Positions 16,341 through 25,929 of a stretch of 64,000 nt of DNA are shown here, one piece after another (the first letter of the stretch is position 1; each line of letters begins with the position of its first letter). The stretch is taken from NCBI RefSeq assembly GCF_009826975.1, contig NZ_WUMO01000001.1:682001-746000 (forward strand), read 5' to 3'. Below the pieces are notes generated by a model. The model was not told where the DNA came from. It made no database searches and worked only from the letters and a program-made list of their open reading frames with translations. The position numbers and the translations under genes are program-made. Source of the DNA: Flavobacterium sp. HBTb2-11-1. GTDB lineage: Bacteria; Bacteroidota; Bacteroidia; Flavobacteriales; Flavobacteriaceae.

Positions 16341-17675
16341 ATGAAAAAGGTGGGTAACCATAATTCGATCTCAAGAAAATTGCTGCTTGGCTTATCGCTA
16401 ACGTTAATTTTCTCCCTAACTTCATTTGCTCAAGAAGCTGCTGCTCCGGCGGCGCCTGAGGCTGCTGCGGCTGCTCCAGCTGCAGGAGGCGGTGATCCAG
16501 TAAAAGGGAAAGAACTTTTTAATGCAAATTGCGCTGCATGTCACAAATTAGATGCTAAATCAACCGGTCCTGCTTTAAGGGGAGTTGCTGGTAAGCATGA
16601 TATGGCTTGGATTTACAAGTGGGTGCATAACAGTTCTGACATGATTAAGTCAGGTGATCCTGTTGCTGTTAAACTTTTTGAGGAAAATAACAAAGCTGTT
16701 ATGACTTCGTTTCCTCAATTGTCTGAAGGAGATATTGATAATATTATAGCGTATACTTCTGAGCCTAAGGCTGAGCCTGCTGCGGCACCAGGAAATGCTG
16801 CTACACCTCCTGGGACTAATGTAGAAAGTGGTGCTATTTCAAATAACATTATATTAGGAGCTCTTGCTCTTGTAATGGCTATTTTAGTTGTGATGTTGTT
16901 TATGGTAAACAAAGTTTTGACTAAAGTTGCAAATAAAAACGGTATTGAGATTGCTCCAAAAGAAGCAAGACTTCCAATCTGGAAAGCTTTCGCTAAAAAT
17001 CAATTCTTGGTTTTGGTAACTGCAATCTTCTTGCTTTTGGCTAGTGGTTATTTTGTTTACGGATACTTAATGCAAGTAGGGGTAGATCAAAATTATGAGC
17101 CAATTCAGCCAATTCACTACTCTCACAAAATTCACGCTGGTGATAATGAAATCAATTGTAAATATTGCCACTCTGCTGCTCGTGTAAGTAAAACAGCTGG
17201 TATTCCTTCTTTAAATGTTTGTATGAACTGTCATAAAAACATTTCTGAAGTTGCCGAAACTACAGCTACTCCTGAGTACAGCAAAGCATTCTACGATGCT
17301 CAAATCCAAAAATTATATGATGCTGTTGGATGGGATAAGACTAAACAAGCTTATACTGGAAAAACAATGCCTGTAAAATGGGTTCGTATTCACAACTTAC
17401 CTGACTTTGTTTACTTCAACCACTCACAACACGTTTCTGTTGCAGGTATTGAATGTCAAACTTGTCACGGACCAGTACAGGAATTTGAAATCATGAAGCA
17501 ATACTCTAAATTAACAATGGGATGGTGTGTTGATTGCCATAGAAAAACTGATGTTAAGATGGAAGGTAATGCTTACTATGACAAAATTCATGCTGAGCTT
17601 TCTAAAAAATACGGTGTAGAGAAATTAACTGCAGCGCAAATGGGAGGTTTAGAGTGTGGTAAATGCCACTATTAA
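16341..17675 (+). CDS. actA: Alternative complex III subunit ActA with an extra N-terminal heme domain
   Basis: Starting at ATG 16341 the protein has 444 residues: a signal peptide ending at SFAQ, an Ala/Pro-rich linker, a monoheme cytochrome c domain with CAACH at 64-68, two hydrophobic segments (IILGALALVMAILVVMLF and LVLVTAIFLLLASGYFVYG), then a multiheme domain. The latter holds five CxxCH sites: CKYCH, CMNCH, CQTCH, CVDCH and CGKCH near residues 273, 294, 373, 396 and 439. ActA is the multiheme subunit of the quinol:cytochrome c oxidoreductase that replaces complex bc1 in many Bacteroidota. The monoheme domain fused at the N-terminus gives six sites in all. First gene of the act-cox operon, 32 bp before actB. 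Confidence 0.92.
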   Translation: MKKVGNHNSISRKLLLGLSLTLIFSLTSFAQEAAAPAAPEAAAAAPAAGGGDPVKGKELFNANCAACHKLDAKSTGPALRGVAGKHDMAWIYKWVHNSSDMIKSGDPVAVKLFEENNKAVMTSFPQLSEGDIDNIIAYTSEPKAEPAAAPGNAATPPGTNVESGAISNNIILGALALVMAILVVMLFMVNKVLTKVANKNGIEIAPKEARLPIWKAFAKNQFLVLVTAIFLLLASGYFVYGYLMQVGVDQNYEPIQPIHYSHKIHAGDNEINCKYCHSAARVSKTAGIPSLNVCMNCHKNISEVAETTATPEYSKAFYDAQIQKLYDAVGWDKTKQAYTGKTMPVKWVRIHNLPDFVYFNHSQHVSVAGIECQTCHGPVQEFEIMKQYSKLTMGWCVDCHRKTDVKMEGNAYYDKIHAELSKKYGVEKLTAAQMGGLECGKCHY

Positions 17676-17707
17676 TCGATTTATTAAGATTTTAATATAT
17701 ATATACA

Positions 17708-20700
17708 ATGTCATCAAACAAAAAATACTGGAAAAGTGTTGAGGAGCTAGAAAATAGCTCTATTGTTGAGGCGCTTAGAAATAACGAATTTGTTGAAGAA
17801 ATTCCTACTGATGAGTTTTTAGGTAATGCTGAGGCTTTATCTACTTCAGGAACTTCACGTCGTGATTTTTTAAAGTACGTAGGGTTTAGTACGGCGGCTG
17901 TAACATTAGCTGCTTGCGAAGGTCCGGTTCACAAGTCTATCCCTTATGTATTACAACCAGAGCAAATCATTCCTGGTGTTGCAGATTACTATGCAACTAC
18001 AGTTTTTGATGGATTTGATTTTGCTAATCTTTTGGTGAAAACTCGTGAGGGTCGTCCAATTAAAATTGAAAACAATACAATTGCTGGAGCTAAATTTTCA
18101 GCGAATGCTAGAATTCATGCATCTATCTTAGGTTTGTATGATAGCACTCGTTTAAAAGAGCCAAAAGTAGACGGTAAAAATTCTTCTTGGTCAGCTGTTG
18201 ATTTGAAAATCAAATCTAGTTTAGCAGACGCAAAAGCTAAAGGCGGTCAAGTTGTATTATTAACTAATACTTTAGCAAGTCCATCTACAGAAAAATTAAT
18301 TGGTGAGTTTATTGCAAAAAATCCAAACGCTAAGCACGTTGTATATGATGCAGTTTCTTCATCTGAAGCTTTAGATGCTTTTGAATCTGTTTATGGTCAA
18401 AGAGCTTTAGTTGATTACGATTTTTCAAAAGCTTCTTTAATCGTATCTGTTGGAGCTGATTTCTTAGGAGACTGGCAAGGTGGAGGATATGATGCTGGAT
18501 ATGCGCAAGGACGTATTCCTCAAAACGGAAAAATGTCTCGTCACTTTCAGTTTGAATCAAACATGACATTATCTGGAGCAGCTGCTGATAAGCGTGTTCC
18601 TATGACTGTAGCTGCTCAAAAGCAAGCTTTAGTTCAAATTTATAATATTGTAGTAGGTGCTTCTGTTCCTGTAGCTTTAGAAGGAAACTTTAAAGCTGAA
18701 GTAGTAAAAGCTGCACAACAGCTTAAAGCTGCTGGTTCAAAAGGAGTTTTAGTATCTGGAATTGAAGATAAAAATGCTCAATTATTAGTTTTAGCTATCA
18801 ATCAAGTATTGGCTAGTGAAGCTTTTAGTACTGCTGGAGCAAGACAAATTAGAAAAGGTTCTAATGCTGCAGTTGCACAATTAATTAAAGATTTGAATGC
18901 AGGAAGTGTTCATACTTTAATTATGAGCGGAGTTAACCCAGTTTATACTTTAGCTGATTCAGCTTCTTTTGTTTCTGGATTGAAAAAAGTTAAAACATCA
19001 GTTGCATTTTCATTAAAAGAAGATGAGACTGCATCAATTGTTTCAATTGCTGCGCCAGCTCCTCACTATTTAGAGTCTTGGGGAGATCTTGAGCTTACAA
19101 GCGGAACATATAGCTTGACTCAACCTACAATTCGTCCTATTTTCAATACAAAACAATTCCAAGATGTTTTATTGTCAGTAAATAGTATAGCAGGTACTTA
19201 TTATGACTACTTAAAAGCAAACTCTGGAGCTTATACTGCAGGCGCTTCTTGGAATAAAGTATTACACGATGGTGTAGCTGTTTTAGGAACTGTTGCGTTA
19301 TCTGGAGGAGCTATTGATGCTGCGGCGGCGGCAAACGCTGTTGCAAAATCTAAATCTGCTGGTGATTTTGAATTAGTATTATATACTAAAACAGGATTAG
19401 GAGATGGACAACATGCTAACAACCCTTGGTTGCAAGAGTTTCCAGATCCAATTACTAGAGTTTCTTGGGATAACTATGTTACAGTGTCTAATGCTGATGC
19501 TAAAAAACTTGGTTTATCTAACGAAATTGTTGCAAACGGAGGTTTAAATGGTAGTTATGCTACTTTAACTGTTGATGGAACTAAATTAGAAAATGTTCCA
19601 GTAATCGTTCAGCCAGGACAAGCAGTTGGAACTATAGGACTAGCTCTTGGATACGGACGTAAAGCAGCTCTAAAAGAAGAAATGCAAGTAGGTTTAAATG
19701 CTTACGCTTTATATAAAGGTTTCAATAATGTTCAATCTGTTTCTATCGCTAAAGCTGGAGGAGTTCATGAGTTTGCTTGTGTTCAAGGTCAGAAAACTTT
19801 AATGGGTAGAGGAGATATTATTAAAGAAACTACTTTAGAAATATTCAATACTAAAGATGCTGAGCATTGGAATGAAAAACCAATGGTATCTTTAGACCAC
19901 CAAGAAGTTGAGGCTACTACTGTAGATCTTTGGGAGTCATTTGATCGTACAACTGGTCACCACTTCAACCTTTCAATCGACTTAAATGCTTGTACTGGAT
20001 GTGGAGCTTGTGTTATCGCTTGTCATGCTGAAAACAACGTTCCAGTTGTAGGTAAAGCAGAGGTAAGAAGAAGCCGTGATATGCACTGGTTACGTATCGA
20101 TAGATACTACTCTTCTGAAAGTACTTTCGAAGGGGATAATGAAAGAAAAGAAGGAATTGCAGGTTTATCTAGTTCATTATCTACATTTAATGAAATGGAG
20201 AAAGCTGGAGATAATCCTCAAGTTGCATTCCAACCTGTGATGTGTCAACACTGTAACCACGCACCTTGTGAAACAGTTTGTCCTGTTGCTGCAACTTCTC
20301 ACGGTCGTGAGGGACAAAACCATATGGCTTACAACAGATGTGTGGGTACTCGTTACTGTGCAAACAACTGTCCATATAAAGTACGTCGTTTTAACTGGTT
20401 CTTATACAACAAAAACAGCGAGTTCGATTATCATATGAACGATGATTTAGGCCGTATGGTTCTTAATCCAGACGTTAACGTACGTTCTCGTGGTGTTATG
20501 GAGAAATGTTCTATGTGTATCCAAATGACACAAGCAACTAAATTAAAAGCTAAAAACGAAGGTCGTCCAGTTAGAGATGGCGAATTCCAAACAGCTTGTT
20601 CTAGTGCTTGTTCTTCAGGAGCGATGATATTTGGTGATGTAAATGATAAAGAAAGTAAAGTTGCTAAATTGGCTGCTGATGAAAGATCATACCACTTATT

Positions 20701-20758
20701 AGAGCATGTAGGTACAAAACCTAATGTGGTTTACCATGTTAAAGTTAGAAATACTTAG
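17708..20758 (+). CDS. actB: Alternative complex III iron-sulfur subunit ActB
   Basis: A 1016-residue fusion of a molybdopterin-oxidoreductase-like region and an iron-sulfur region. The N-terminus has a twin-arginine motif SRRDFLKYVGF (RR at 51-52) followed by LAAC with C70, so it is a candidate lipidated Tat substrate facing the periplasm. Residues of about 75-700 resemble a molybdoenzyme fold but no cofactor motif stands out, in line with ActB lacking molybdenum. From about 760 on there are four ferredoxin-type cysteine groups: CTGCGACVIAC, CQHCNHAPCETVC, a variant CVGTRYCANNC and CSMC with later TACSSAC. These would carry electrons from quinol to the hemes of ActA. Confidence 0.93.
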   Translation: MSSNKKYWKSVEELENSSIVEALRNNEFVEEIPTDEFLGNAEALSTSGTSRRDFLKYVGFSTAAVTLAACEGPVHKSIPYVLQPEQIIPGVADYYATTVFDGFDFANLLVKTREGRPIKIENNTIAGAKFSANARIHASILGLYDSTRLKEPKVDGKNSSWSAVDLKIKSSLADAKAKGGQVVLLTNTLASPSTEKLIGEFIAKNPNAKHVVYDAVSSSEALDAFESVYGQRALVDYDFSKASLIVSVGADFLGDWQGGGYDAGYAQGRIPQNGKMSRHFQFESNMTLSGAAADKRVPMTVAAQKQALVQIYNIVVGASVPVALEGNFKAEVVKAAQQLKAAGSKGVLVSGIEDKNAQLLVLAINQVLASEAFSTAGARQIRKGSNAAVAQLIKDLNAGSVHTLIMSGVNPVYTLADSASFVSGLKKVKTSVAFSLKEDETASIVSIAAPAPHYLESWGDLELTSGTYSLTQPTIRPIFNTKQFQDVLLSVNSIAGTYYDYLKANSGAYTAGASWNKVLHDGVAVLGTVALSGGAIDAAAAANAVAKSKSAGDFELVLYTKTGLGDGQHANNPWLQEFPDPITRVSWDNYVTVSNADAKKLGLSNEIVANGGLNGSYATLTVDGTKLENVPVIVQPGQAVGTIGLALGYGRKAALKEEMQVGLNAYALYKGFNNVQSVSIAKAGGVHEFACVQGQKTLMGRGDIIKETTLEIFNTKDAEHWNEKPMVSLDHQEVEATTVDLWESFDRTTGHHFNLSIDLNACTGCGACVIACHAENNVPVVGKAEVRRSRDMHWLRIDRYYSSESTFEGDNERKEGIAGLSSSLSTFNEMEKAGDNPQVAFQPVMCQHCNHAPCETVCPVAATSHGREGQNHMAYNRCVGTRYCANNCPYKVRRFNWFLYNKNSEFDYHMNDDLGRMVLNPDVNVRSRGVMEKCSMCIQMTQATKLKAKNEGRPVRDGEFQTACSSACSSGAMIFGDVNDKESKVAKLAADERSYHLLEHVGTKPNVVYHVKVRNT

Positions 20759-20792
20759 TAAAATTATTAATTAAGAAACAATATAAAGGATT

Positions 20793-22196
20793 ATGTCGTC
20801 TCACTACGAAGCACCCATTAGAAAACCTTTAGTTATAGGTGATAAATCTTATCACGATGTAACTGTAGATGTAGCAGCACCTGTTGAGGGGCCTGCAAAC
20901 AAGCAATGGTGGATTGTATTTTCAATCGCATTAATAGCCTTCCTTTGGGGGTTAGGTTGTATAATTTACACCGTATCTACCGGTATCGGAACATGGGGAT
21001 TAAATAAAACAGTTGGCTGGGCTTGGGATATTACTAACTTCGTTTGGTGGGTTGGTATTGGTCACGCCGGAACATTAATTTCTGCGGTATTATTACTTTT
21101 CCGTCAACGTTGGAGAATGGCCATCAACCGTTCTGCTGAAGCGATGACTATTTTCTCTGTAGTACAAGCAGGTCTTTTCCCAATCATTCACATGGGACGT
21201 CCATGGTTAGCATACTGGGTATTACCTATTCCAAACCAATTTGGATCTTTATGGGTAAACTTTAACTCACCTTTACTTTGGGACGTATTCGCGATTTCAA
21301 CGTATCTTTCAGTATCATTAGTTTTCTGGTGGACTGGTTTATTGCCTGACTTCGCAATGCTTCGTGATAGAGCTATTACTCCATTTAATAAAAGAGTATA
21401 TTCTATCTTAAGTTTTGGATGGAGCGGTAGAGCAAAAGATTGGCAGCGTTTTGAAGAAGTATCTTTGGTGTTAGCTGGTTTGGCTACTCCACTTGTACTT
21501 TCTGTACACACAATTGTATCTATGGACTTTGCTACTTCTGTAATTCCTGGATGGCATACAACAATTTTCCCTCCATACTTCGTTGCTGGAGCGGTTTTCT
21601 CTGGATTCGCGATGGTAAACACATTGCTTATCGTTATGAGAAAAGTATCTAACCTTGAAGCATACATTACATTACAGCATATCGAGTTAATGAACATCAT
21701 TATCATGATTACTGGATCTATCGTAGGTGTGGCTTACATCACTGAGTTATTCGTAGCTTGGTATTCAGGTGTAGAATATGAGCAATATGCATTTTTAAAT
21801 AGAGCTACTGGACCTTACTGGTGGGCATATTGGTCAATGATGACATGTAACGTGTTCTCTCCTCAGTTCATGTGGTTCAAAAAATTAAGAACAAGTATCA
21901 TGTTCTCATTCATCATTTCGATTGTTGTAAACATCGGTATGTGGTTTGAAAGATTCGTAATTATTGTTACTTCTTTACATAGAGATTACCTTCCATCTTC
22001 TTGGACAATGTTCTCACCAACATTTGTTGATATTGGAATTTTCATCGGAACAATTGGTTTCTTCTTTGTATTGTTTTTATTATACTCTAGAACATTCCCT
22101 GTAATTGCTCAGGCAGAGGTTAAAACAATTTTGAAAGGAACAGGAGATAATTACATTAGAGAAAGAGCAAACAGTAAAGATTCACATCATGAGTAA
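20793..22196 (+). CDS. actC: Alternative complex III membrane subunit ActC (NrfD/PsrC family)
   Basis: The 467-residue protein has about ten hydrophobic helices of the NrfD/PsrC type, which form a quinone site in the inner membrane. Characteristic segments include WWVGIGHAGTLISAVLLLFRQRWR, FPIIHMGRPWLAYWVLP and VHTIVSMDFATSVIPGWHTTIFPPYFVAGAVFSG, with conserved histidines and acidic residues in helices that may carry protons. It is one of the two NrfD-like subunits (with ActF) that anchor ActB and ActA. The gene begins 34 bp after actB and overlaps the first codons of actD by 8 bp, which suggests translational coupling. Confidence 0.93.
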   Translation: MSSHYEAPIRKPLVIGDKSYHDVTVDVAAPVEGPANKQWWIVFSIALIAFLWGLGCIIYTVSTGIGTWGLNKTVGWAWDITNFVWWVGIGHAGTLISAVLLLFRQRWRMAINRSAEAMTIFSVVQAGLFPIIHMGRPWLAYWVLPIPNQFGSLWVNFNSPLLWDVFAISTYLSVSLVFWWTGLLPDFAMLRDRAITPFNKRVYSILSFGWSGRAKDWQRFEEVSLVLAGLATPLVLSVHTIVSMDFATSVIPGWHTTIFPPYFVAGAVFSGFAMVNTLLIVMRKVSNLEAYITLQHIELMNIIIMITGSIVGVAYITELFVAWYSGVEYEQYAFLNRATGPYWWAYWSMMTCNVFSPQFMWFKKLRTSIMFSFIISIVVNIGMWFERFVIIVTSLHRDYLPSSWTMFSPTFVDIGIFIGTIGFFFVLFLLYSRTFPVIAQAEVKTILKGTGDNYIRERANSKDSHHE

Positions 22197-22713
22197 TAAA
22201 GTTATATACGCCATTTATAATGACGATGACGTTTTGATGAATGCAGTAAAGAAAACTAGAGCTGCTCATCATCATATTGAAGAGGTTTTTACTCCATTCC
22301 CAGTTCACGGATTGGATAAAGCCATGGGATTAGCACCAACAAGATTAGCAATATGTGCTTTTTTATATGGATGTGTTGGTATTTCTGTTGCAACAACAAT
22401 GATGGGATACATCATGATTCATGACTGGCCACAGGATATTGGAGGTAAGCCAAGTTTTAGCTTCATCCAAAATATGCCATCTTTTGTGCCAATTATGTTT
22501 GAGATGACTGTATTCTTTGCAGCCCACTTAATGGTAATTACTTTTTATATGAGAAGTAGATTATGGCCATTTAAACAAGCTGAAAACCCAGATGTAAGAA
22601 CAACTGATGACCACTTTTTAATGGAGGTTGCTGTAAATGATAACGAAGCTGAATTAGTTTCTTTCTTCGAAGAAACTGGAGCTGTTGAAGTTAAAGTAAT
22701 AGAAAAGAATTAA
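22189..22713 (+). CDS. actD: Alternative complex III subunit ActD (DUF3341)
   Basis: A 174-residue DUF3341 protein. A soluble N-terminal part (about 1-55, with HHHIEEVFTPFPVHGLDKAMGL) leads into two membrane helices (AICAFLYGCVGISVATTMMGYI and FVPIMFEMTVFFAAHLMVITFYM), followed by a soluble tail rich in acidic residues. ActD is a small membrane subunit of the complex without its own cofactor. The start overlaps the end of actC by 8 bp and the stop is 8 bp from actE. Confidence 0.92.
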   Translation: MSNKVIYAIYNDDDVLMNAVKKTRAAHHHIEEVFTPFPVHGLDKAMGLAPTRLAICAFLYGCVGISVATTMMGYIMIHDWPQDIGGKPSFSFIQNMPSFVPIMFEMTVFFAAHLMVITFYMRSRLWPFKQAENPDVRTTDDHFLMEVAVNDNEAELVSFFEETGAVEVKVIEKN

Positions 22714-22721
22714 TTGTAGCT

Positions 22722-23267
22722 ATGAAAAGGATATATAAAATAACACTTTTAGTTGGTATAACTATTTTAGTTTCATCTTGCCACAATAATTCGGCACCGA
22801 ACTATCAGTATTTCCCAAATATGTATGAGTCTGTTGCTTACGAGCCATATTCAGAAGCAAAAGTATTTAAGGGAGGAAAAGAAGGACAGCTTCCTGTTGC
22901 AGGAACTATCAATAGAGGTTTTGAACCTTATGAATATGAAAACTCAACTGCTGGTTATGAATTAGCGAAAGCTAATTTAAAATCACCATTGACAGAAGAA
23001 GAGAAAAACTCTGGAAAAGGGAAAGAACTTTTCGAAATTTACTGTATCAGCTGCCATGGAGCTACTGGTAACGGTAAAGGTAAATTGGTTGAAAGAGAAA
23101 AATTTCTTGGAGTACCTAGCTATAAAGACAGAGAGATCACTGAAGGAAGTATTTTTCATGTTGAGACTTATGGTTTAAATGCAATGGGTTCACATGCAAA
23201 TCAATTAAGTGCTCACGAACGTTGGTTAGTTGCTGACTATGTTCTGAAACTAAAAAGCCAATTATAA
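22722..23267 (+). CDS. actE: Alternative complex III monoheme cytochrome c subunit ActE (lipoprotein)
   Basis: The 181-residue protein has a lipoprotein signal (MKRIYKITLLVGITILVSSC, C20 the lipidation site) and a monoheme cytochrome c domain with CISCH at 108-112 and a likely axial methionine in AMGSHANQLS. Cytochromes of this type pass electrons from ActA to the terminal oxidase or to a mobile carrier. It lies between actD and actF with gaps of 8 and 27 bp in the same operon. Confidence 0.92.
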   Translation: MKRIYKITLLVGITILVSSCHNNSAPNYQYFPNMYESVAYEPYSEAKVFKGGKEGQLPVAGTINRGFEPYEYENSTAGYELAKANLKSPLTEEEKNSGKGKELFEIYCISCHGATGNGKGKLVEREKFLGVPSYKDREITEGSIFHVETYGLNAMGSHANQLSAHERWLVADYVLKLKSQL

Positions 23268-23294
23268 TTGTTGAACAAACTGATCGTAATAGAT

Positions 23295-24689
23295 ATGTAT
23301 ACATTTTCAAGTAAATTAAAAACTTTTTCTATCATCTTAATGGCCGTTGGTTTATTAGGAATTGGGTATGGTTTTTTAAGTGCACCAAAAGATATTCAAG
23401 AAGTTGAAAAAATACTAGCTGCAGATGAACATGGTTCGCATGGTGCTGCACATGAAGAAAAAGCGGAGGCATCTCACAAAGAAGCAGGTCATCATGAAGC
23501 TGCTGAAGCTGCACATGACGCTCGCAAGGGAGCTGCACATGCTGAAGTTTCTGGTGCAAATGAGCACGAAAAACATTTAGAGCACGTATTACACCAATTG
23601 CAAAATAAGCCTTGGTCTGCTGTTTATGTGGCTTGTATTTTCTTTTTACTGCTTTCAATGGGAGTTTTAGCCTTCTATGCTATCCAACAAGTTGCTCAAG
23701 CGGGTTGGTCTCCAGTTTTGTTTAGAGTTATGCAAGGTATCACAGCTTATTTACCAGCTGGTTCTGTTATCTTCTTTATCATATTAGTTTTATGCGGATT
23801 ACACTTCAATCATATCTTTGTATGGTTAGGTGAAGGTGTAACAGATCCTAAAAACGCTAATTATGATGCAATTATTGCTGGAAAATCTGGTTATTTAAAC
23901 TTTCCTTTCTGGATTGTAAGAGCGGCTATCTTTTTATTAGGATGGAACTTATACCGTTACTACTCAAGAAAAAACTGTTTAGCACAAGATGAGGCAAATG
24001 ACGATCTTTACTACAAAAAGAACTTCAAAGCTTCTGCAGGATTCTTAGTATTCTTTATCGTTTCTGAGTCTATCATGGCTTGGGATTGGATTATGTCTTT
24101 TGATCCACACTGGTTTAGTACATTGTTTGCTTGGTATGTATTTGCTTCTTTCTTTGTAAGTGGTATTACAACTATTGCATTAGTAACGATTTATTTAAAA
24201 TCTAAAGGATATTTAGAGTATGTAAATACAAGTCATATCCATGATTTAGCTAAGTTCATGTTTGGTATTAGTGTATTCTGGACTTATTTATGGTTCTCTC
24301 AATTCATGTTGATTTGGTATGCTAACATTCCAGAAGAGGTAACTTATTTTGTAACAAGAATTCAATTATATAACCTTCCTTTCTTCGGGGCGGTTGTTAT
24401 GAACTTTGTTTTCCCATTATTAATATTAATCAATACTGACTTCAAACGTCTTAACTGGGTTGTTGTAATGGCAGGTATTATAATATTATTAGGTCATTAT
24501 GTTGATTTCTTTAATATGATTATGCCTGGTACAGTAGGAGACAAATGGTTTATTGGAGTTCCTGAAATTGCATCGATTCTTTTCTTCTTAGGTTTATTTA
24601 TATTTGTTGTCTTTACTGCATTAACTAAATCTCCTTTGCTTGCAAAAAGAAATCCTTTCATCGAAGAAAGTAAACATTTTCATTATTAA
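23295..24689 (+). CDS. actF: Alternative complex III membrane subunit ActF
   Basis: The preferred start ATG 23295 (MYTFSSKLKTFSIIL) gives 464 residues; an in-frame TTG at 23268 directly after actE would add nine residues and is less likely. After the first helix comes an unusual loop of roughly 70 residues with many histidines and glutamates (about 35-105). About nine further helices of the NrfD-like type follow, including PFWIVRAAIFLLGWNLYRYY and FIVSESIMAWDWIMSFDPHWFSTLFAWY, the latter a signature of ActF. It partners ActC in the membrane. The histidine-rich loop could bind metal ions. Confidence 0.92.
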   Translation: MYTFSSKLKTFSIILMAVGLLGIGYGFLSAPKDIQEVEKILAADEHGSHGAAHEEKAEASHKEAGHHEAAEAAHDARKGAAHAEVSGANEHEKHLEHVLHQLQNKPWSAVYVACIFFLLLSMGVLAFYAIQQVAQAGWSPVLFRVMQGITAYLPAGSVIFFIILVLCGLHFNHIFVWLGEGVTDPKNANYDAIIAGKSGYLNFPFWIVRAAIFLLGWNLYRYYSRKNCLAQDEANDDLYYKKNFKASAGFLVFFIVSESIMAWDWIMSFDPHWFSTLFAWYVFASFFVSGITTIALVTIYLKSKGYLEYVNTSHIHDLAKFMFGISVFWTYLWFSQFMLIWYANIPEEVTYFVTRIQLYNLPFFGAVVMNFVFPLLILINTDFKRLNWVVVMAGIIILLGHYVDFFNMIMPGTVGDKWFIGVPEIASILFFLGLFIFVVFTALTKSPLLAKRNPFIEESKHFHY

Positions 24690-24708
24690 TATTTAAAGAA
24701 GTAAACAG

Positions 24709-25899
24709 ATGACAAGTTTGTTGGTAATTATAGTTTTAGTTTTATTAGCGGTTGCATTATGGCAATTGACGAAGATATTTGATCTTACTCAGGTGGGATC
24801 GTCTTCTGATGATTCTCAGGTTGCATCAGATAATGACAATAACGTTCAGGGATATATTATGTTTGGCTTTTTAGCTTTCATTTATATATTTACGATTTAT
24901 GGTTTGCTAAAATGGGGTAATTTGGTACTTCATACTCCTGCTTCTGAGCATGGTGGTTTAGTAGATAATTTAATGAATATTACTTGGGTTTTAATCTTTA
25001 CAGTTCAAGTTATCACGCAAGGTTTGCTTTACTGGTTTTCTTTTAAAAATAGAGGAAACAAAGATAGAAAGGCATTGTTCTTTGCTGATAGTAATAAGCT
25101 AGAAGCAATTTGGAGTATCATTCCATCTGTTGTTTTAGCTTGTTTGATTCTTTATGGATTATATGCTTGGAATAACATTATGTTTGTTGATAAAGATGAA
25201 GATGTAATCGAAATCGAATTATATGCTCAACAATTTAAATGGACAGCTAGATATGCTGGACAAGACAATGTTTTAGGTAAAGCTAACGTACGTTTAATCG
25301 AAGGAGTTAATACATTAGGAGTTGACATGTCTGATCCTAATGCACAAGATGATATTGTAGTTTCAGAATTACACATTCCTAAAGGTAAAAAAGTCCACTT
25401 TAAAATGCGTTCTCAGGATGTATTGCACTCTGCTTACTTCCCTCACTTTAGAGCACAAATGAACTGCGTTCCAGGTATGGTTACTGAATTTGCTTTCGTT
25501 CCAACTTATACTACTGCGGAATATAGAGAGTTACCATTTATGGTTGAAAAAGTAGCACACATCAACAAACTTAGAGCTGAAAAAAGCGCTGAATTAGTTG
25601 CAAAAGGTGGTACAGCTTTAGATCCTTACACATTTGATTATTTATTATTATGTAATAAAATTTGTGGAGCTTCTCACTACAACATGCAAATGAAAGTGGT
25701 AGTTGATTCTCCAGAGGATTACAAAAAATGGTTAAGTGAGAAAACTACTTTAGCTCAAGATATTAAAGCGGCAGCCGCTGCTGAGAAACCAGCTGAAGGA
25801 GCTGCACCAACTACAGATACTGCTGCAAAAGTAATTGATACTGTTAAAACAGTTGTTGATACTGTTAAAGCTGCTGTAGCTAAAGTTGCGATGAAATAA
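24709..25899 (+). CDS. coxB: Cytochrome c oxidase subunit II
   Basis: A 396-residue CoxB with a complete CuA site: the HSAYFP histidine near 240, then CNKICGASHYNM with C-x3-C, H and M near 314-325. Four hydrophobic segments (about 2-20, 48-68, 88-108 and 137-160) precede the cupredoxin domain, two more than in ordinary subunit II. The C-terminal tail after about 345 is rich in Ala, Lys and Thr and carries no cytochrome c domain. CoxB takes electrons from cytochrome c or ActE and passes them to heme a in subunit I. It starts 19 bp after actF. Confidence 0.92.
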   Translation: MTSLLVIIVLVLLAVALWQLTKIFDLTQVGSSSDDSQVASDNDNNVQGYIMFGFLAFIYIFTIYGLLKWGNLVLHTPASEHGGLVDNLMNITWVLIFTVQVITQGLLYWFSFKNRGNKDRKALFFADSNKLEAIWSIIPSVVLACLILYGLYAWNNIMFVDKDEDVIEIELYAQQFKWTARYAGQDNVLGKANVRLIEGVNTLGVDMSDPNAQDDIVVSELHIPKGKKVHFKMRSQDVLHSAYFPHFRAQMNCVPGMVTEFAFVPTYTTAEYRELPFMVEKVAHINKLRAEKSAELVAKGGTALDPYTFDYLLLCNKICGASHYNMQMKVVVDSPEDYKKWLSEKTTLAQDIKAAAAAEKPAEGAAPTTDTAAKVIDTVKTVVDTVKAAVAKVAMK

Positions 25900-25929
25900 T
25901 ATTATTAAGAAAATTTAAAGTACAAATAT

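Noticed and set aside
21188..21706. 172-codon open frame antisense to actC
   Set aside because: It lies fully within a well-supported membrane subunit gene and has no recognisable domain or start context.
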